64,000 nt of DNA, taken from NCBI RefSeq assembly GCF_030272615.1, contig NC_081413.1:551176136-551240135 (forward strand), written 5' to 3'. The notes beneath the pieces were generated by a model. It was not told the origin of the DNA, made no database searches, and worked only from the letters and a program-made list of their open reading frames with translations. This document shows, piece after piece, positions 51,434 to 64,000 of this stretch; position 1 is the stretch's first letter; every line of letters begins with the position of its first letter. The DNA comes from Cryptomeria japonica (lineage: Eukaryota; Streptophyta; Pinopsida; Cupressales; Cupressaceae). Made by a program: the position numbers and the translations under genes.

Positions 51434-54400
51434 TTCTCTCACTTGTTGAACATCTTGTAAGAACGAAAATGAATTTGACCAACATTGAAATCTAACTACA
51501 ATGGGTTGAGATGCCTAGATCCACTACACCACTTGAACTTCTTTGTTGTCACATGCTTTGTCAAAGAATTTGCAATATTCATCAAATTATTAACCTTCTC
51601 TAACATCATAGTCCCATCCTCTATCATGTCATGAACAAAATGGTACTAGACATCAATATATTTTGCCTTTTACATGAAAAGTCAGTTTCTTTGCCATATA
51701 TATGACACACTAACTATCATATAATATAGTAATAGCCCTTGCATCCAACCCAACATTAGAACAAAATTTTTAAAGCCAAATGGTCCTTTACAAACATACT
51801 CTACTTGCATAATGGAAATACGTGACCACAACTTGCCATTTGCTTATCCAACTAGTAGTACCGCCAAACATCATGAGAGCATATCCATTGGTGGATCTAT
51901 TGTCAATATCACCTACCCAATCATAATCCGCATATCAACGAATACATATTGAATATTGGGACCCTATAGGATAACCATAAAAATATAAATACTACTCGAA
52001 AATGCCTTAGATATTTGAAGGCCCTCTTCACTACATCCCATTTTGCTTGTCTAGGATTAGCCATAAAATGACTAAGGACTCCATTGTTTCAAAAAAGTCT
52101 TGTATATATCATAACATACATCAAGATACCAACAACACTAGCATAAGGAATTCTTCTCATATTCTCCATCTCACTAGGATATTTTGGACACTACTCAATT
52201 CATAACTTTGTAACCATTGTAGTAAAAACACATAACAAACTAAAAGCTGCCATGTTGAATCTCTCCAACATCAATTTTACATATTTAATATGACCTAACC
52301 ATAACTTTCTATTAGCTCCCTCTTTCAATATCTATTTCCAAGATGTATTTAGTTGCCCCTAACTATTTCATCTCACAATGGGATGAAAGTTGAGATTTTA
52401 AATAAATCAACTTCTTCCCACTAGTTAAAAACTACACATCATCAATAAATGATCCAATAATGAGAATACAATTACCATCCATCTTATAGTAGATGCAATG
52501 ATAAAATTTGGATTTTAGAAATCCCAAACTTGGAAGATGCATTAAAATTTTGGTACCACATCTTGGAAGATTGTTTTAGACCATAGAAAGATTTTGTCAA
52601 CTAAGAAACTAAATATTCTTTACCTTTCTCAATATAGCTCTTTGATCGTGACACATTTCCTCCTCTAGTCTCCATAAAGAGATTTTTTCTTAACATCCAT
52701 TTGCCCAACTTCAAGTTCACACATCGCTGCAAGTGATAAACAAAACTAAATGAACCTTAGCTTAGCAACAAAGGAGAACATATCACCACAATCAATTCTC
52801 TCAACTTGAGAATAACCCATTGTAATCAATCTCATTTTATACTTCTCATTGTTTCTATTTGAACTAATTTTCTTTTAGAACACCTATTTACATCTAACAA
52901 GTTTATTTCTATCAAGAAAAGGTATTAGATCCCATGTGTTGTTCTTCTTTATGCTATCATATGCTTTTCTATGACCTCTTTTAAAGAATCTACACCACTC
53001 ATACCCATAGCCTCCTTTAAAGCCTCAGGCTCACCAATATTAGTAATCAAAGAAAAAATATCTCCAATGAGGGGAAGTATACCTTTCTAGTTGTTATCTA
53101 TGTTGAGTAGACCTCCTCAAGAGTCAAGGTGGAGGTTCCATCTCCTTTGTTGAACTCTCTTCTTTAGATTCTTTGTGGGATTCAAGCTCAACTTTCTTTG
53201 TCTTTGGGTTTAGTTGAACCACATCTTTCTTCTCATACTTTTTTGGTTGCAATGTAGTGGAAGAAGACTTAACTTTCTTAAGATAACATTTTTTCTATAT
53301 AAAACTCATTTGGCCATAGGATCCCAAAGCTTGTACCCTTTCACACCAATAGTATAACAGATGAATATACACTTAATGATCTAGTTCTCCATCTTTGATC
53401 TCTTTTGCTTAAGCACATGAGCATTCACGCTTAGCAAGAAAACAATTTAAGATGTCTTAGTGAGGGCTATTTTTCTTGACTGGACCTCTATAGTTATCTT
53501 CTTAACAAGTGTTGATATATGAGACTTGTTAACTTGGCAACAAGTGACAACTATTTCTACCTAAAAAAATTGTTCTAGACCAAATCCCACATACTCGCAA
53601 CTATCTCCATCAATCTCTTCTTCATATTTTTTGCAATTCCATTCTATTAAGTAGTATATAGAGTTCTCTTGTGTCTTTGTATTATGTGATCTTTATAGAA
53701 CTTGGGAAAATCCATTGAATTTTTTTACCACCATTGTAAGTGCTCAAACACAATATTTTTACTAGTATAAATTTTCATAAGAACCTTCAAAATCTTTAAA
53801 CTGACTAAATACTTCATCTTTACTTCTTAGAAAATCTACCCTTGTCTTACTATAGTCATTAGTTAAAGGTATGTGATTAACACATTGAAGATTTATGAGA
53901 ACTAGAATAAAACTAAACGTGGTTTTATTTTCCATATATGTAATGTTCACAAAAATCAAGCTCGGCGTTCAATAATTCCATCCCTCAACAAGATTTTTGT
54001 TTTTCAAGGTCTGAAGATCCTTTCACCTATGTAGCTAAGTGTTTGGTTCCACAACATTCTCTTTTTGGCAAGAAGTTTTGTTTCGAAAGCATGAGCACCC
54101 TTAGGTACTTAAAAAGCACAACCACGGGAAGTGAATGGTGACACACCTCTTTGCTATTGGTTATAATAGTGATGGTGAAGACTTTGTAGTTCTCATAAGT
54201 ATAGTAAAAGAACTTTTATGCTACAATACAGAAGCAAAGTGCTAATCTAAGCACCCTTAGCAAGCACCATAACCCCTCTAGTCATCTTGCACTCTCCATT
54301 TGAGAATATAACTTGCACACATGCATGATTCAATTTAATTATAGATAATAGGTTTTGTAATAAGCTATGGATATGCAAAACACCATCAATCCCCTTCACT

Positions 54401-54640
54401 TCTCCAATAGGGAATCTAATCAAGACTTTTCCATGGCCAACAATCTGTGGATGAAAATCATCACCCAAATACACCTTTCCACTATCACATTCTTTACATT
54501 TTGTAAACAGTTGTGAAAAGATCCCATAGAGTCAACAAGCCAGGCAACTTGCGATGCTTGTGTAGCCAAGGCTAAAAAAAAATATCAACAACATGTTGGG
54601 AGGATCAATTAGATAAAACATCAATCATTTTTTCTGTCTT
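51434..54640 (-). pseudogene. Copia element E pol (protease end, integrase, RT, RNase H), decayed
   Basis: Order on the - strand: YLGDDFHPQIVGHGKVLI...GVLHIHSLLQNLLSI (54474-54247); GSSDLEKQKSC of the GAG-pre-integrase region (about 54000); NDYSKTRVDFLRSKDEVFSQF (53875-53780), the integrase core; KSFYGLKQSSKMWYQNFN (about 52590-52530) of RT; and DGTMMLEKVNNLMNIANSLTKH (about 51620-51550), the RNase H end, then a stop. Frameshifts and stops are frequent. The gag side is cut off by element F at 54690. Confidence 0.8.
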
Positions 54641-54689
54641 CTCTTTAAATTCCTTTAAAAAATGATTAGACTATTGGAAATCTGAGTTA

Positions 54690-56667
54690 TGTTGTCACTG
54701 ATGTCAAACTTGTTGGTTCGGATGTGGTATGGTTCAGATATAGTCTTGTATGTTGTCATTAGTGTCAAACTTCTTGGTTTGGATGTGGTTTGGTCTAGAT
54801 ACAGTCTTGTCCCGCGCAAATTATTGTTGGTTACAGTTGGTGACAGGTGAGATGTCTTGTGCTGTGTAAACTACTATTGGTTACAATTGGTGACTAGGGA
54901 GTTGTCTTGTGCTGCGAAAACTACTATTGGTGACAAGTGAGCTGCTATTATGTTGTCATGCAAGTATATGAAGGTTTCTCTATTTTGTATAACCGATTTA
55001 GAGTGTCAAAAATTGATATTGCTATTGAGTTTGATTGGTGCCTCATTTGAAGTTTTTTGTGGAAGATGATTAGAGATGGAGGATATCAATGTGTTGCCTA
55101 ATATTGCTATTGAAGTCGAGTTGAGGTTGTGCCATCATTGATGTTACATTAAGTTATAGCAAATATCCAGTTGTATATTTGGTCTTGTATTAAGTTTTTA
55201 GATGTTGTCACCTTGTCTGGTGAAGATGTTGCGCTTACATAAGAAGTTTCCAAAATCAGTGTTGTAGACAAGTTTCAATCTACAGGAAAGAGTATTTAAT
55301 GTCCCAGTGGAAGAATGTTTTGTTTCGGATTGTGAAGAGTATGGTGTGCAGACTTGGATATAATGTTAATGTTCAGTGAATGGTGTAATATAAAGGTTGC
55401 AGGTCCTTTGGTTGCTCAGATGATGAGATTGGTTGTTGTTATTCTCTGACCGTGAGAGTGTTTGTCAAACTGGTCTGAAATTTGCTTGGTGGCTTCTAGA
55501 TATGTCAATTCAAGTGTTGCAGTTTGGAGGACATCCTTATTTGGTTCATATAGTGTTCCAATTTGAATCTCTGGTGTTTCTTTTGTTCCACATGTGAGTT
55601 ATGCTTGTTTGTGCTTGGTATGGTCAGTCGTGTTGGGTCTCAATGTGACTATATGGATTATCTTGTTTGGATCATGCCTTTTGGTCCGAATATGCATTGG
55701 AGGTTAAGCTGGAATATTGTTTTGGGTCTCACCATGGTGCGTGGAGATCCACATTAAGTAATTTGCATTGGAAGATGTCTTTGAGCAGATTGGTTTTTGA
55801 GTTTTATTGTTTATCTACACATTTCATTTGGGACCAACTTTGGATGATGTGCTAGGGTATGTGGCTCATTGGAATCAGTTTAGAGGGATGTGTGGTGCTA
55901 TTTTTGGGTCCCCTCTTTCTCCTAGAGTGGACTGCATTGGATATTATTGGTCCATATGACCTAGTTTATGTAATTTTATATACTCTGCCTTGGGCCAATT
56001 CAATTGAGAGTTTTAATGAATATCTTTGTATATAAGGATGAGTAAATGTGTGTGTTGTGATATACAAATGTATGGGATGTGTTTAAAATGATGTGAAGTG
56101 GATGAAAATGATATGCAAGTAGATTTTATTGAAAAGGTGTGTGATAGATAGTTGAGAAGAGCCTTGACAATGTTCAGTAACAAAGTTTGAGGTCACATGT
56201 ATTTGCCATGATATTGGACATTTGAGATAGAGATTCAAGATCAATTTAATGACCATGAGATCCTATTCATTTTTAGTTCAGCTATCCTGCCGAAAGACGA
56301 CGTGTCTCTCCTGGTGGCTCTTTGTATCTTTCCCTGAAGCAGTGAGTTTCAATGTGCAAGTCCTTTATATTTTTCCCTAAGGTTGCGTGTCTTAGCTTGC
56401 AAGTCCAGAGTAGTGAGCTCTCTGGCATGTCCTAATTATCATAATCATTCATATCTATATTGTGAGTGTGATTCTCATTGTGGTTTTTCCCTTCTTGAAT
56501 TTTCCATGTAAATTTGGTGTTTGTGAGTTGATTGTGTTTTGTGCTTTCATATTTTCATTAAAGTAATATGTTAGTAGTGCTTTAAAGTTAAATAGATCAC
56601 AAATAAAGTATTGTTAGAGATCTAGACCGATTCACCCCTCCTCTCAATCCTTACTGCGTTCTCAACA
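54690..56667 (+). mobile_element. Copia element F 5' LTR (about 1.98 kb)
   Basis: It starts TGTTGTCACTGATGTCAAAC and ends CTGCGTTCTCAACA. The 5' part repeats TTGTCTTGT...TTACAATTGGTGAC blocks (about 54800-54945). The end CGATTCACCCCTCCTCTC is shared with the other Copia LTRs here. The start could be a few bases off; no 3' LTR was found. Confidence 0.75.
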
Positions 56668-56669
56668 AT

Positions 56670-56682
56670 TGGTATCAGAGTC
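56670..56682 (+). promoter_or_regulatory. Element F primer-binding site
   Basis: TGGTATCAGAGTC, two bases after the LTR, matches the initiator-Met primer site used by most plant Copia elements. Confidence 0.85.
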
Positions 56683-56725
56683 TGGTCCCTTTTTGAAAAG
56701 CTTAACCGCTTGAGGGACATCCAAA

Positions 56726-57681
56726 ATGGCGCATGATTTTAATTTCAAAGCACTGATATTTGAAGGCACAAATTACTCTTGTTTGAAAGAGAAAATGGAA
56801 TTTCACTTGGTGTCTCCACCAAAGGGAATATAGGAAATTATCAAGACTGGTTTTACTGCTCCACATAATGGTCCTCCATAGACTCTAGATGAGAGATAAT
56901 ATTTTGAGAATATTACAAAGGATAGGGTTGCTATTGTCAGTTGGCTAAGTGATGAAGTATTTGGCGGGTTTGTGGGATTGAAGAGTGCTAAAGAAATTTG
57001 GAACAAGCTGAAAAGTGTATATAAAGGTGGTTCGAAGTCAAAACAAGCTAAATTGACAAATGTGAAGTACAAATTTGATAACTTGAGGATGTTTGATGAT
57101 GAGCTCATTGAAGGCTACGTACATAGGGTAAATGAGGTTGTAAATACTATCAAAGGTGTGGGTGGAAAAATAGAAGAAAGTGATGTTGTGATAAAAGTGT
57201 TGTTGACACTACCTAAACCAGGTACAAGCCCAAGAGGTGTGCTATTGAGGAGAGTCATGATCTGGATAAGTACACATTGGACCAATTCCTTGGTTCACTA
57301 TCTTCTTTTGAGATTGTTGAGATGGATGATATCAAAAAGGAAAGGAGATAAATGGCATTCATTTTTTTAAAGAAGCTTGAAGATGAACCAGAAGCAAGAG
57401 AAGAGATGGATGCGCTTGAAGAGAACTTTGGAAGAAGACTCAAAAGAGGAATTGGGAAGTACAAATGTATGTTACCTCTAAAATGCATTAATTGTGGTAG
57501 AATTGGTCATTATGCTTGTAGATGCATGTATAAGGATGACTACAAAAGATCTGATGATGATGAAAGGAAGGATATCTTGGTTGCTTGGATTGGATATTTA
57601 TATCTTCCCATAGATGGTGAGAAGTCACAACCCTTCGTATGCTTAAAACTATTCGGAAGAGAGGTGATTTTTCATAACTAA
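56726..57681 (+). pseudogene. Copia element F gag (UBN2 type) with zinc knuckle
   Basis: ATG 56726 starts MAHDFNFKALIFEGTNYSC. Stops at about 56831, 56879 and 56897 break the first part. The later frame is clear: LKSAKEIWNKLKSVYKGGSK, FDNLRMFDDELIEGYVHRVN and VNTIKGVGGKIEESDVVIKVLL. A one-base shift near 57225 leads to the part with DKYTLDQFLGSLSSFE, then FLKKLEDEPEAREEMD and the knuckle CINCGRIGHYACRC. After 57681 no protease or pol follows; the element is truncated. Confidence 0.82.
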
Positions 57682-58640
57682 TATTTTTCTTAACCTTATT
57701 GAATTGTTTCTTAATCTTCACAGTAAATGAATAGCTGCCCTTTTATTATTTTTATTTGTTACGTTGACTTTGCAATTTAACTTTTAAATCACACCGCTTC
57801 ATAAATTCTTCTTCGTAATCTTTAACTACATCTTTTATTAACTATCATTAATGCAATCATTGTATACTAGATCTCCCGCATAGTCAAGATCACTTCATTA
57901 CTACATTTCATCCTTAATCCAATCACTTAAGTTTAGCATAGTTACCTCTTGCCGGATACATTAATATTTGGTTTCTAAAACTGTAGAATTGTGAAGTCAC
58001 ACAAATGAGATGATTTTCTAATCAATGGATTATCTTTATTTCAAAGTTTCTATCTTCTTTCATGCTAGAAGGCGCATAAGAAGTAGTTTATAGGCGAGGA
58101 CATGGCAAATACATGCATATATGTATGTATGTATGTATGTATGTATACGTATATATGCATGTATATGTATATGTATGTATGTATATATGTATATGTACAT
58201 ATGGTGCCAAATTTTTTTTTAGCCCCCATCAGGCCCTTTGGCGCGTGCCAAATAGTAAAAGTGCTATAAAAACAAAAAAAATCACATTCTTTGTTCATTT
58301 TTCTACTAAAGTCACGATTTCTAGTGTTTTTTTTGCCCTCTAGACTGCACACGCCAAATTGAGACCATGTTTTTGCTCCCAGAGGTTTGAGATCATCATC
58401 AAAATGGCATGACAACATCGAGGGGGTCGAAGAAGTATGTACTTTTAGATTTATACTCTCAAATTTTGTTTAAACTGTGGATTAAATTAGGTTTTTAAAT
58501 TGAAATTTGTTTTAAACTTCAAGAATTCAAAATCCATCTGAAAATATTGGAAACCCATCATCACCTCCTTGTCAAGAGCCTTCTGAAGAAGAGGCACAAC
58601 CAACCCCCCCCCCCCCCCCCCCTTAGACATCCCCTAGGCA
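57682..58640. other. Spacer with (GTAT)n and poly(C), no gene
   Basis: (GTAT)n and TA-rich microsatellite at about 58116-58203; 19 C at 58604-58622. Nothing else recognised. Confidence 0.6.
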
Positions 58641-59293
58641 CAAACTAAAACATATTAGGGCAAACCAAAAACAACAAAAAACAACTTGAGGAGTTGATAA
58701 ATAGGCTTAAAGATCCTAATTCAACAAGCTCTCATAGGGCAAGCCTTGTGGAGTCACTGCAATCAATCATAGCCCATGTAGGTTCAGTGAGTGGTCAAAT
58801 TAATACGTGGTCCAACAAAAAAAACAAAACTTTTTTTATGCAAACAAGTTATCATATGTTGAAGTAAAAATAAATAAACAAAGTTGACATGTGTGAACTT
58901 TTCACAAACCCTCGAACTAATCAAACCTTACAACCTGGATGCAGGAGGTTCCCTATCCATTGGTGCCACCACGAAGGGATAAGAAATAACTTTTGGGATA
59001 GGTGGTGGATGGTTTTTGATCATCCACTATGTCATAATCTTGAGGTGCCTCAATACTTTTTAAGGAAACTCTATTGCGAGTTTGTCCTCAATGAGATCCC
59101 TAAATATTTTGACTATTTAAATTTCCAAGGTAGGGGTGGGGGATCCTCACGTGATAGAGCAGGGGCACAACGTGACCCAAACGTGGCACCAAGGCCCTTG
59201 GGTAGACCTATGGTGGAGCACGTGACTGGTCCTTCCATTGTGAAGGATAGTGTGGAGGTGGATACCTTAGAGTCCATTAGCTCGCTAACTTAA
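58641..59293 (+). CDS. Unidentified coding remnant with 134-codon ORF at 58889-59293
   Basis: The frame 58889-59293 encodes RWWMVFDHPLCHNLEVPQ and YFLRKLYCEFVLNEIPKYF, then a Gly/Arg/Pro-rich tail. The region before it (about 58690-58800) has LEELINRLKDPNS and RASLVESLQSIIAHVGSV. The composition looks like real, old coding sequence, perhaps of a transposon with exons, but I do not recognise the family. Confidence 0.35.
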
Positions 59294-60184
59294 ACCTTCA
59301 TACAATATGTTGAGCCTCTAGTACATGTTGATGGAGGTGAATCATGTAGGACTCGAGTTCCAACTCACTACTATTAGTCATGCAAGTCTCCTTTCACTTA
59401 TGACCCTGATAGTAGTCAACATGTACCTACAGATCAACCATCTTCTATAGAGAATATGGTAATGAAAGAGTCTTTGTTGAATGAGACATTCAACATTGAT
59501 ACCCAGGTAATTTTTTGCAAGTTCATTTAATTTTGTTTATTAAATTTTATTTTCAAGTGTTAGAATAACTAAATTAGTACAATGATCTGTGATAAAAATT
59601 CAGGGTAAGAGTCTTTATACTACCTGTGACATTACGTAGCCATGTTTTACACGACACCATCGGTTGATCAAATATGTATCCAGTAAATAATTCAATTATT
59701 ACATGTGAATAGTCAACATTATACGAATGGTTAAATCTCATAAGTCACTTTGGATGTTGAATAGTTTGGTGTTGGACCTTCAACATCAACACCTTGTAGT
59801 GAAGTTAGTCAAGGCATTTACATCGAGGTAACTTTTATTCATTAATGGTGTTGTAAAATAATTTTAGGTAGTTTTGATAATTGAATAATAGTTATTGTTT
59901 CATTTTCAGTTGTTGGCATCAAATACTCCTCTTGATGTTTGCACTAAATTGGATCGTGGTGGTGTTGCGACAGTAGCAAGTTCAAAAGCTTTGATAGAGG
60001 TATGAGACAGACTAGTAAATTTCACTTGTTCTTTAAATGGTCTACTATTGAAAATTGTAATGATACTTGTATGCAGTTTTAATGCTTGTTGCAGGGCCTT
60101 GTCACTCTTGATCATGAATGTGCCCTCGTTGTAGATGAACAACGTGATTATATGTTTGTGGTAAGTAATTATTCTATTATATGT

Positions 60185-60246
<62 letters not shown>

Positions 60247-61600
60247 ATGCCTATACTTTTGATTGTATCACTTGGAGCTCCAAAGAAGTCTAGATAGGAG
60301 GACCAGTGAGCACATTCAAAAGATGCAAGCATCATATACATCTCTATCCCCTTGACAGTCGAAGGCAACTCATGATCAATTTCCTTGTGCTAGTGGGAAA
60401 TCAGTAGACTAGGGGTCTTTGTTGTATGCCTATATGAAACTTTTGAGCATATGTTTTGTATTATGTGTATGTGACATTTTATGTCCATATGGCTTTTGGC
60501 AATCCTGTATCATTGTATTGGATATATATGTTATACTCTCATCAGCATGAAACATTGTACAACTTTATGACATTTTTGGTTAATGCAAATCATATTACAA
60601 CCATTATCCATAATCACATATACATTTGATGATTGAAATCGAGATTCTCTAACTGTATCAACATTTTTCCATGTGATATATTATATATTTTATCTATTTT
60701 GTCTACAATTCTTATTACATTCTTAATTGAAATCAATTTTTGTTTCACAGTTCAACTTCATAAGTTGGTAACTAGTAAATATTTTGTAGTTTCATGCCTA
60801 TAGTTTCAAGTTTGTCATATTCCATGAGACATGAAGATTGTATCTTGCATTCTAAATAAGAATGAAAACTAGGTACAATATATGATCTTGTTTAGCATAG
60901 TCTTAATGAAGTTAAATCACATCTTAACAAGGTTATGACGTGTAATGAAATTGTGAGTCCTAAATAGTCTATGACTATCCTGATGAAGTTATGATTATCC
61001 TATGAACCCATCATTATCCTAAGAATGTAACATACAATAGTAATGAACCCATGACTATCCTAAAAAAATTGTGACAATCTTAACAATGAAGCTAAGACAC
61101 TCGTAATGAAGTTATGATAATCCTAGATTTTTATGAACTAATCTTAACGTCTTATCTATGCATACATGTAGAAATTATCATCATGCTAAGAAAATGACCA
61201 AGTATAAGAATGCAAGTTACAATATTGTTGGTTAATAGATTTGTCCCTTTCTTGAAATTACCATGTTATCTCTCTTTGAATAATAATATGACTCTTATAC
61301 ACCCCTTTATGGAAGGAAAACAAATAAACCAATAGTTGGATGAACCAATTACAAAATCCATTCTCTGCATTAGAGGGCAGCTCCTCGTGAGATTTGCAAT
61401 GAATTTTTATGCAGAAAACTTCGAAATGAATACACTTTTAACCAGAAAGCGCAAAAAAGGCTTCAACATTCATTCATCAACACAAAGGAATGCTTTTAAA
61501 ACAATACTAAAAGAATATTTTGAAGATCTATTCCTAACAAGAGCTCACATACTCCTATTTCCACACATGTTCATTTCATAAATTCAAAGCAAAGCAAATG
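59294..61600. other. No gene recognised; (TA)n at 60190-60244
   Basis: Short coding-looking patches with GT/AG-like borders (for example about 59910-60000 and 60095-60160) could be exons of the same unidentified unit as 58641-59293. From 60900 to 61150 the phrase ATGACTATCCT/ATGATTATCCTA recurs, a low-order repeat. AT microsatellite at 60190-60244. Confidence 0.45.
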
Positions 61601-61619
61601 CATAGTATTATGAACACTG

Positions 61620-62059
61620 ATCGATCCTCTCTCATGTCTCACAAGACAAGGGGGATCAACACAACTCAATCCACAATGAATTTACTGGTAAATAATGGTA
61701 ACAATGAATTCAGAAAACACATAAATAACTGATAACAAAATGATATTATGCACATTAGCAAATTTCTCAACAGAGATCGCCAATTCCTCAACCGCACAAA
61801 TTTAAAGACTGCACACCATAACATTTCATTGATAAACCAGTCATTCCAGTTTTAAAAAATTCACAGAAAACGGATTTTTGTTTGTTCCTTCAAAAATCAC
61901 ATTTTTTCGGACCTTCACATAAACTTACTTCCTAGCTTAAATAGCCTCCAGGCTCATAATTTGTTACATAATAACTAAAACTTCACTTTAACCACAGGTT
62001 AAAGAAACCATTTGCTAAAAACAAAAGAAACTAAAACAACAATCACAGATAGGCTGACA
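61620..62059 (-). mobile_element. LTR of element G (3' LTR, right border 62059)
   Basis: On the - strand the LTR starts TGTCAGCCTATCTGTG at 62059, right after the purine tract CAACTTGGGGATGAGT (62075-62060). TATA-like GGCTATTTAAGC lies about 115 bases in (61946-61935). The other end was not found, so the left limit is approximate. Confidence 0.55.
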
Positions 62060-62211
62060 ACTCATCCCCAAGTTGATTAAGATTCCACCGTGGCGGAGGA
62101 AGCCGCTGGTTTATCCTGTTTTTCCACAGAACTGTGCATGCCACACCGCTCTAAATGTGTCGCCGAGAAGTTAAGGATGACTTGGAAATAGGGGAGTCCA
62201 ATATGCTGAAT

Positions 62212-63989
62212 TCATTGCTTCCAGACCTCCTTGTCCATATTTACTTGTGACACTTTTGCCTTGTGCGCTTCCAGATGATCAGAACAAACCGTGAGCATTG
62301 ACTCAATCCTGGCCACCTTCGAGAAATCATCTGTAGTCAAGGATTTTGTCCTCCTGATGAACTGTATCCTTTCTTGGAATATTTTCGTCATATCTGTAGC
62401 AGCTTTGATTGTCTGGGCATCATCTTTCATAAGTTGGATGCCAATGCATTTAAGATCTTTTTGCATTATATTGATTAGATCTGTCAATTCTTTTAGTAGT
62501 TTGGTGGATTCCTTGTGGCCCTGTTTGATAATTGAATTTCGCCACCCCACGTTCTTCTTTGATACATACAATACATTGTCATCCAAACTCTCCATAGGTT
62601 TTTCAGCTAAGAACTTCATCACACCAAATTTTTGTATATCATTCATCTATGCAAAAACTGCCACCCATTTAGTCCTTTCTTTCTCCCAGGAAACAACTTC
62701 CAATTCCAATTCCTTACTCACAGTCAAAGCATCCTCGTATACTTTTACCAGACTAACAATATAGTCTGAACCTTGTTGTATTATGAGATCAAGCCATTTG
62801 TTGAACACCTCCGCTACCATTATGTTTCTTTGAACCTGATCTAACATCTTTTGATTTGTTGGAGATTTGGGATCAAAGGTACTGCCACTTGTGACAAGGG
62901 TTGAGGATTTGGATGGTGTATGACATTATATTCAACCATTTGAGTGACGATTTGCTTCAATTCTTTTTTATCCTTTTCATCTTTCCATGATCTAGAAATC
63001 ATTCTCTTTGTGGAGGACTCCAAGTGTTTGACATCAATGGCTCACGAAGCAACCCCCAAATCAATCTTTTCTATTGTGAAGTCATCTTTAGTAGCTTTGT
63101 CCGAGTCTGTACCTAGGATAGGCTTAACCATCTCGGCTCTCCAATGACCCGTTGCTTCATCTACCTCAAGCATTGTTTGTGTTTTGAGTCTTTTCGGCTT
63201 GGACACTTTTCCGAGACACTTGCTGACCATATCTTCCATAGGGATTGTGATTGGCACCACATTGCATTTCTTCCCAACAACAACGTCTAACCATCACAGA
63301 GTGTTTGCAAGTTCTTTGGATGGAGGAGTTGTCTGAGTACTTGGTGAATTAACAATAATAAGAGTGTTCATTGGATTCAATTCACCCTCTATTTCTTTAC
63401 CTATATCCACCTCTTGTACCACAGGTTCACTCAAATCCCATTGATCCATTATTACTCCAACTTCTTCACTTGGATCCAGGTTTAGAATGATTTGGATCAA
63501 TGCTGACTCTTTGCTCTTTTTCTTGCTCCTTGACTGAGCTACTTGAGCTGCTGTAGAACCTAGCGCCGACCTTTTTGATCTTCTGGGTTGGATTTTTTCA
63601 ACAATTGACTTTGAATCACCTGCAACATCAATAATTTCATTAGTGGAGGAAATAGGAAGTTGAGTCACAACATGTGAATTGACTCTTAGTTCATGGGAGG
63701 ATATGAGCGATCCTTTCTTAAATTTTTGGTCTCTCAACCACTTCTCAGTTCTCCTTACAACATTGAAAGTTTTAGCTTGAATATTATCATCTTCCTTTTT
63801 ATTCTAGTCAATCTCAGGGATTGGATTTCCTTGAACTTCCTTGTTGAGTTCAGGATCCAAAACATCTTCCCCTGTTTCCTCCTGTACTCCAGATACATTG
63901 ATAGGAAGCTTCATGGTGATTATATGCTGCAGATTAAATCTTGACCACAGTCTCCTCCTTACTTCATATTCATCACTACAATTCTCCAA
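62212..63989 (-). pseudogene. Element G accessory-type ORF, decayed, continues past the window
   Basis: Four pieces in one frame (63989 down to 62841), separated by single stops, then a frameshift near 62841 and two pieces in the next frame to 62212. Content: a basic Ser-rich stretch (RRSKRSALGSTAAQVAQS), an acidic segment, and a helical C-terminus (KELTDLINIMQKDLKCIGIQ, DMTKIFQERIQFIRRTK). About 600 residues in all and no enzyme motif. It ends about 135 bases before a polypurine tract and LTR, the same position as the accessory ORF in elements C and D. Direct sequence similarity to C is not obvious by eye. Confidence 0.5.
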
Positions 63990-64000
63990 GTAATCTTCCA

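Noticed and set aside
62291-62764. 157-codon + strand ORF
   Set aside because: It is antisense to the element G accessory ORF, whose charged helical content is more protein-like.

Overview
The window reads as nuclear DNA of a seed plant. Long introns, old nested retroelements and low gene density suggest a large-genome plant, probably a gymnosperm; that placement is inference, since no species marker is visible. Only one host gene is recognised with confidence: the 3' half of the autophagy gene ATG5 on the + strand. It has four in-frame exons at 22089-22176, 24374-24505, 45512-45643 and 45944-46392. The second visible intron is 21,006 bp long and is filled with transposons. The 5' exons were not found and probably lie upstream of the window.

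Layout. 1-7570: an old LINE (LINE-A) with the end of ORF1, a decayed ORF2 (endonuclease, RT, RNase H), and an unusual 3.3 kb tail with a 201-codon ORF before the poly(A). 8081-8242: a tRNA-derived SINE with target-site duplication. 9.6-14.06 kb: LTR debris containing a solo LTR (10123-11367) and a 313 bp hairpin element with LTR-like ends (12367-12679). 14179-20029: a hAT transposase gene split by a 3.58 kb gag-protease LTR element. 20336-20737: an LTR with primer-binding site. 22.1-46.8 kb: ATG5. Its large intron holds a decayed DUF26 (Gnk2-like) gene on the - strand, a Copia-type LTR with a 21 bp tandem array, further tandem arrays, LTR element C (31965-37450), and a second LINE (LINE-B) with LTR element D (41680-43853) inside it. 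49.1-57.7 kb: decayed Copia elements, one of whose LTRs holds a complete 334 bp TRIM. 58.6-60.2 kb: unidentified coding debris. 61.6-64 kb: the 3' end of a third element (G) of the C/D type.

Three things stand out. (1) A complete TRIM (50943-51276) has two 135 bp LTRs, each carrying a tRNA-like sequence with pol III A and B boxes, plus a perfect 5 bp target-site duplication. (2) LTR elements C, D and probably G lack pol; C has gag plus a large accessory ORF with a C-terminal coiled coil, D keeps the end of the same ORF, and all three have similar polypurine tracts. (3) A 313 bp foldback element ends in TGTGATGTCC/GGACATCACA, as LTRs of neighbouring elements nearly do, and is flanked by a 5 bp duplication, as if moved by a retrotransposon integrase.

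Insertion order can be read from target-site duplications: removing the insertion restores the reading frame in the hAT gene (TATGC), and in LINE-B RNase H it joins the two halves (GTTCT).
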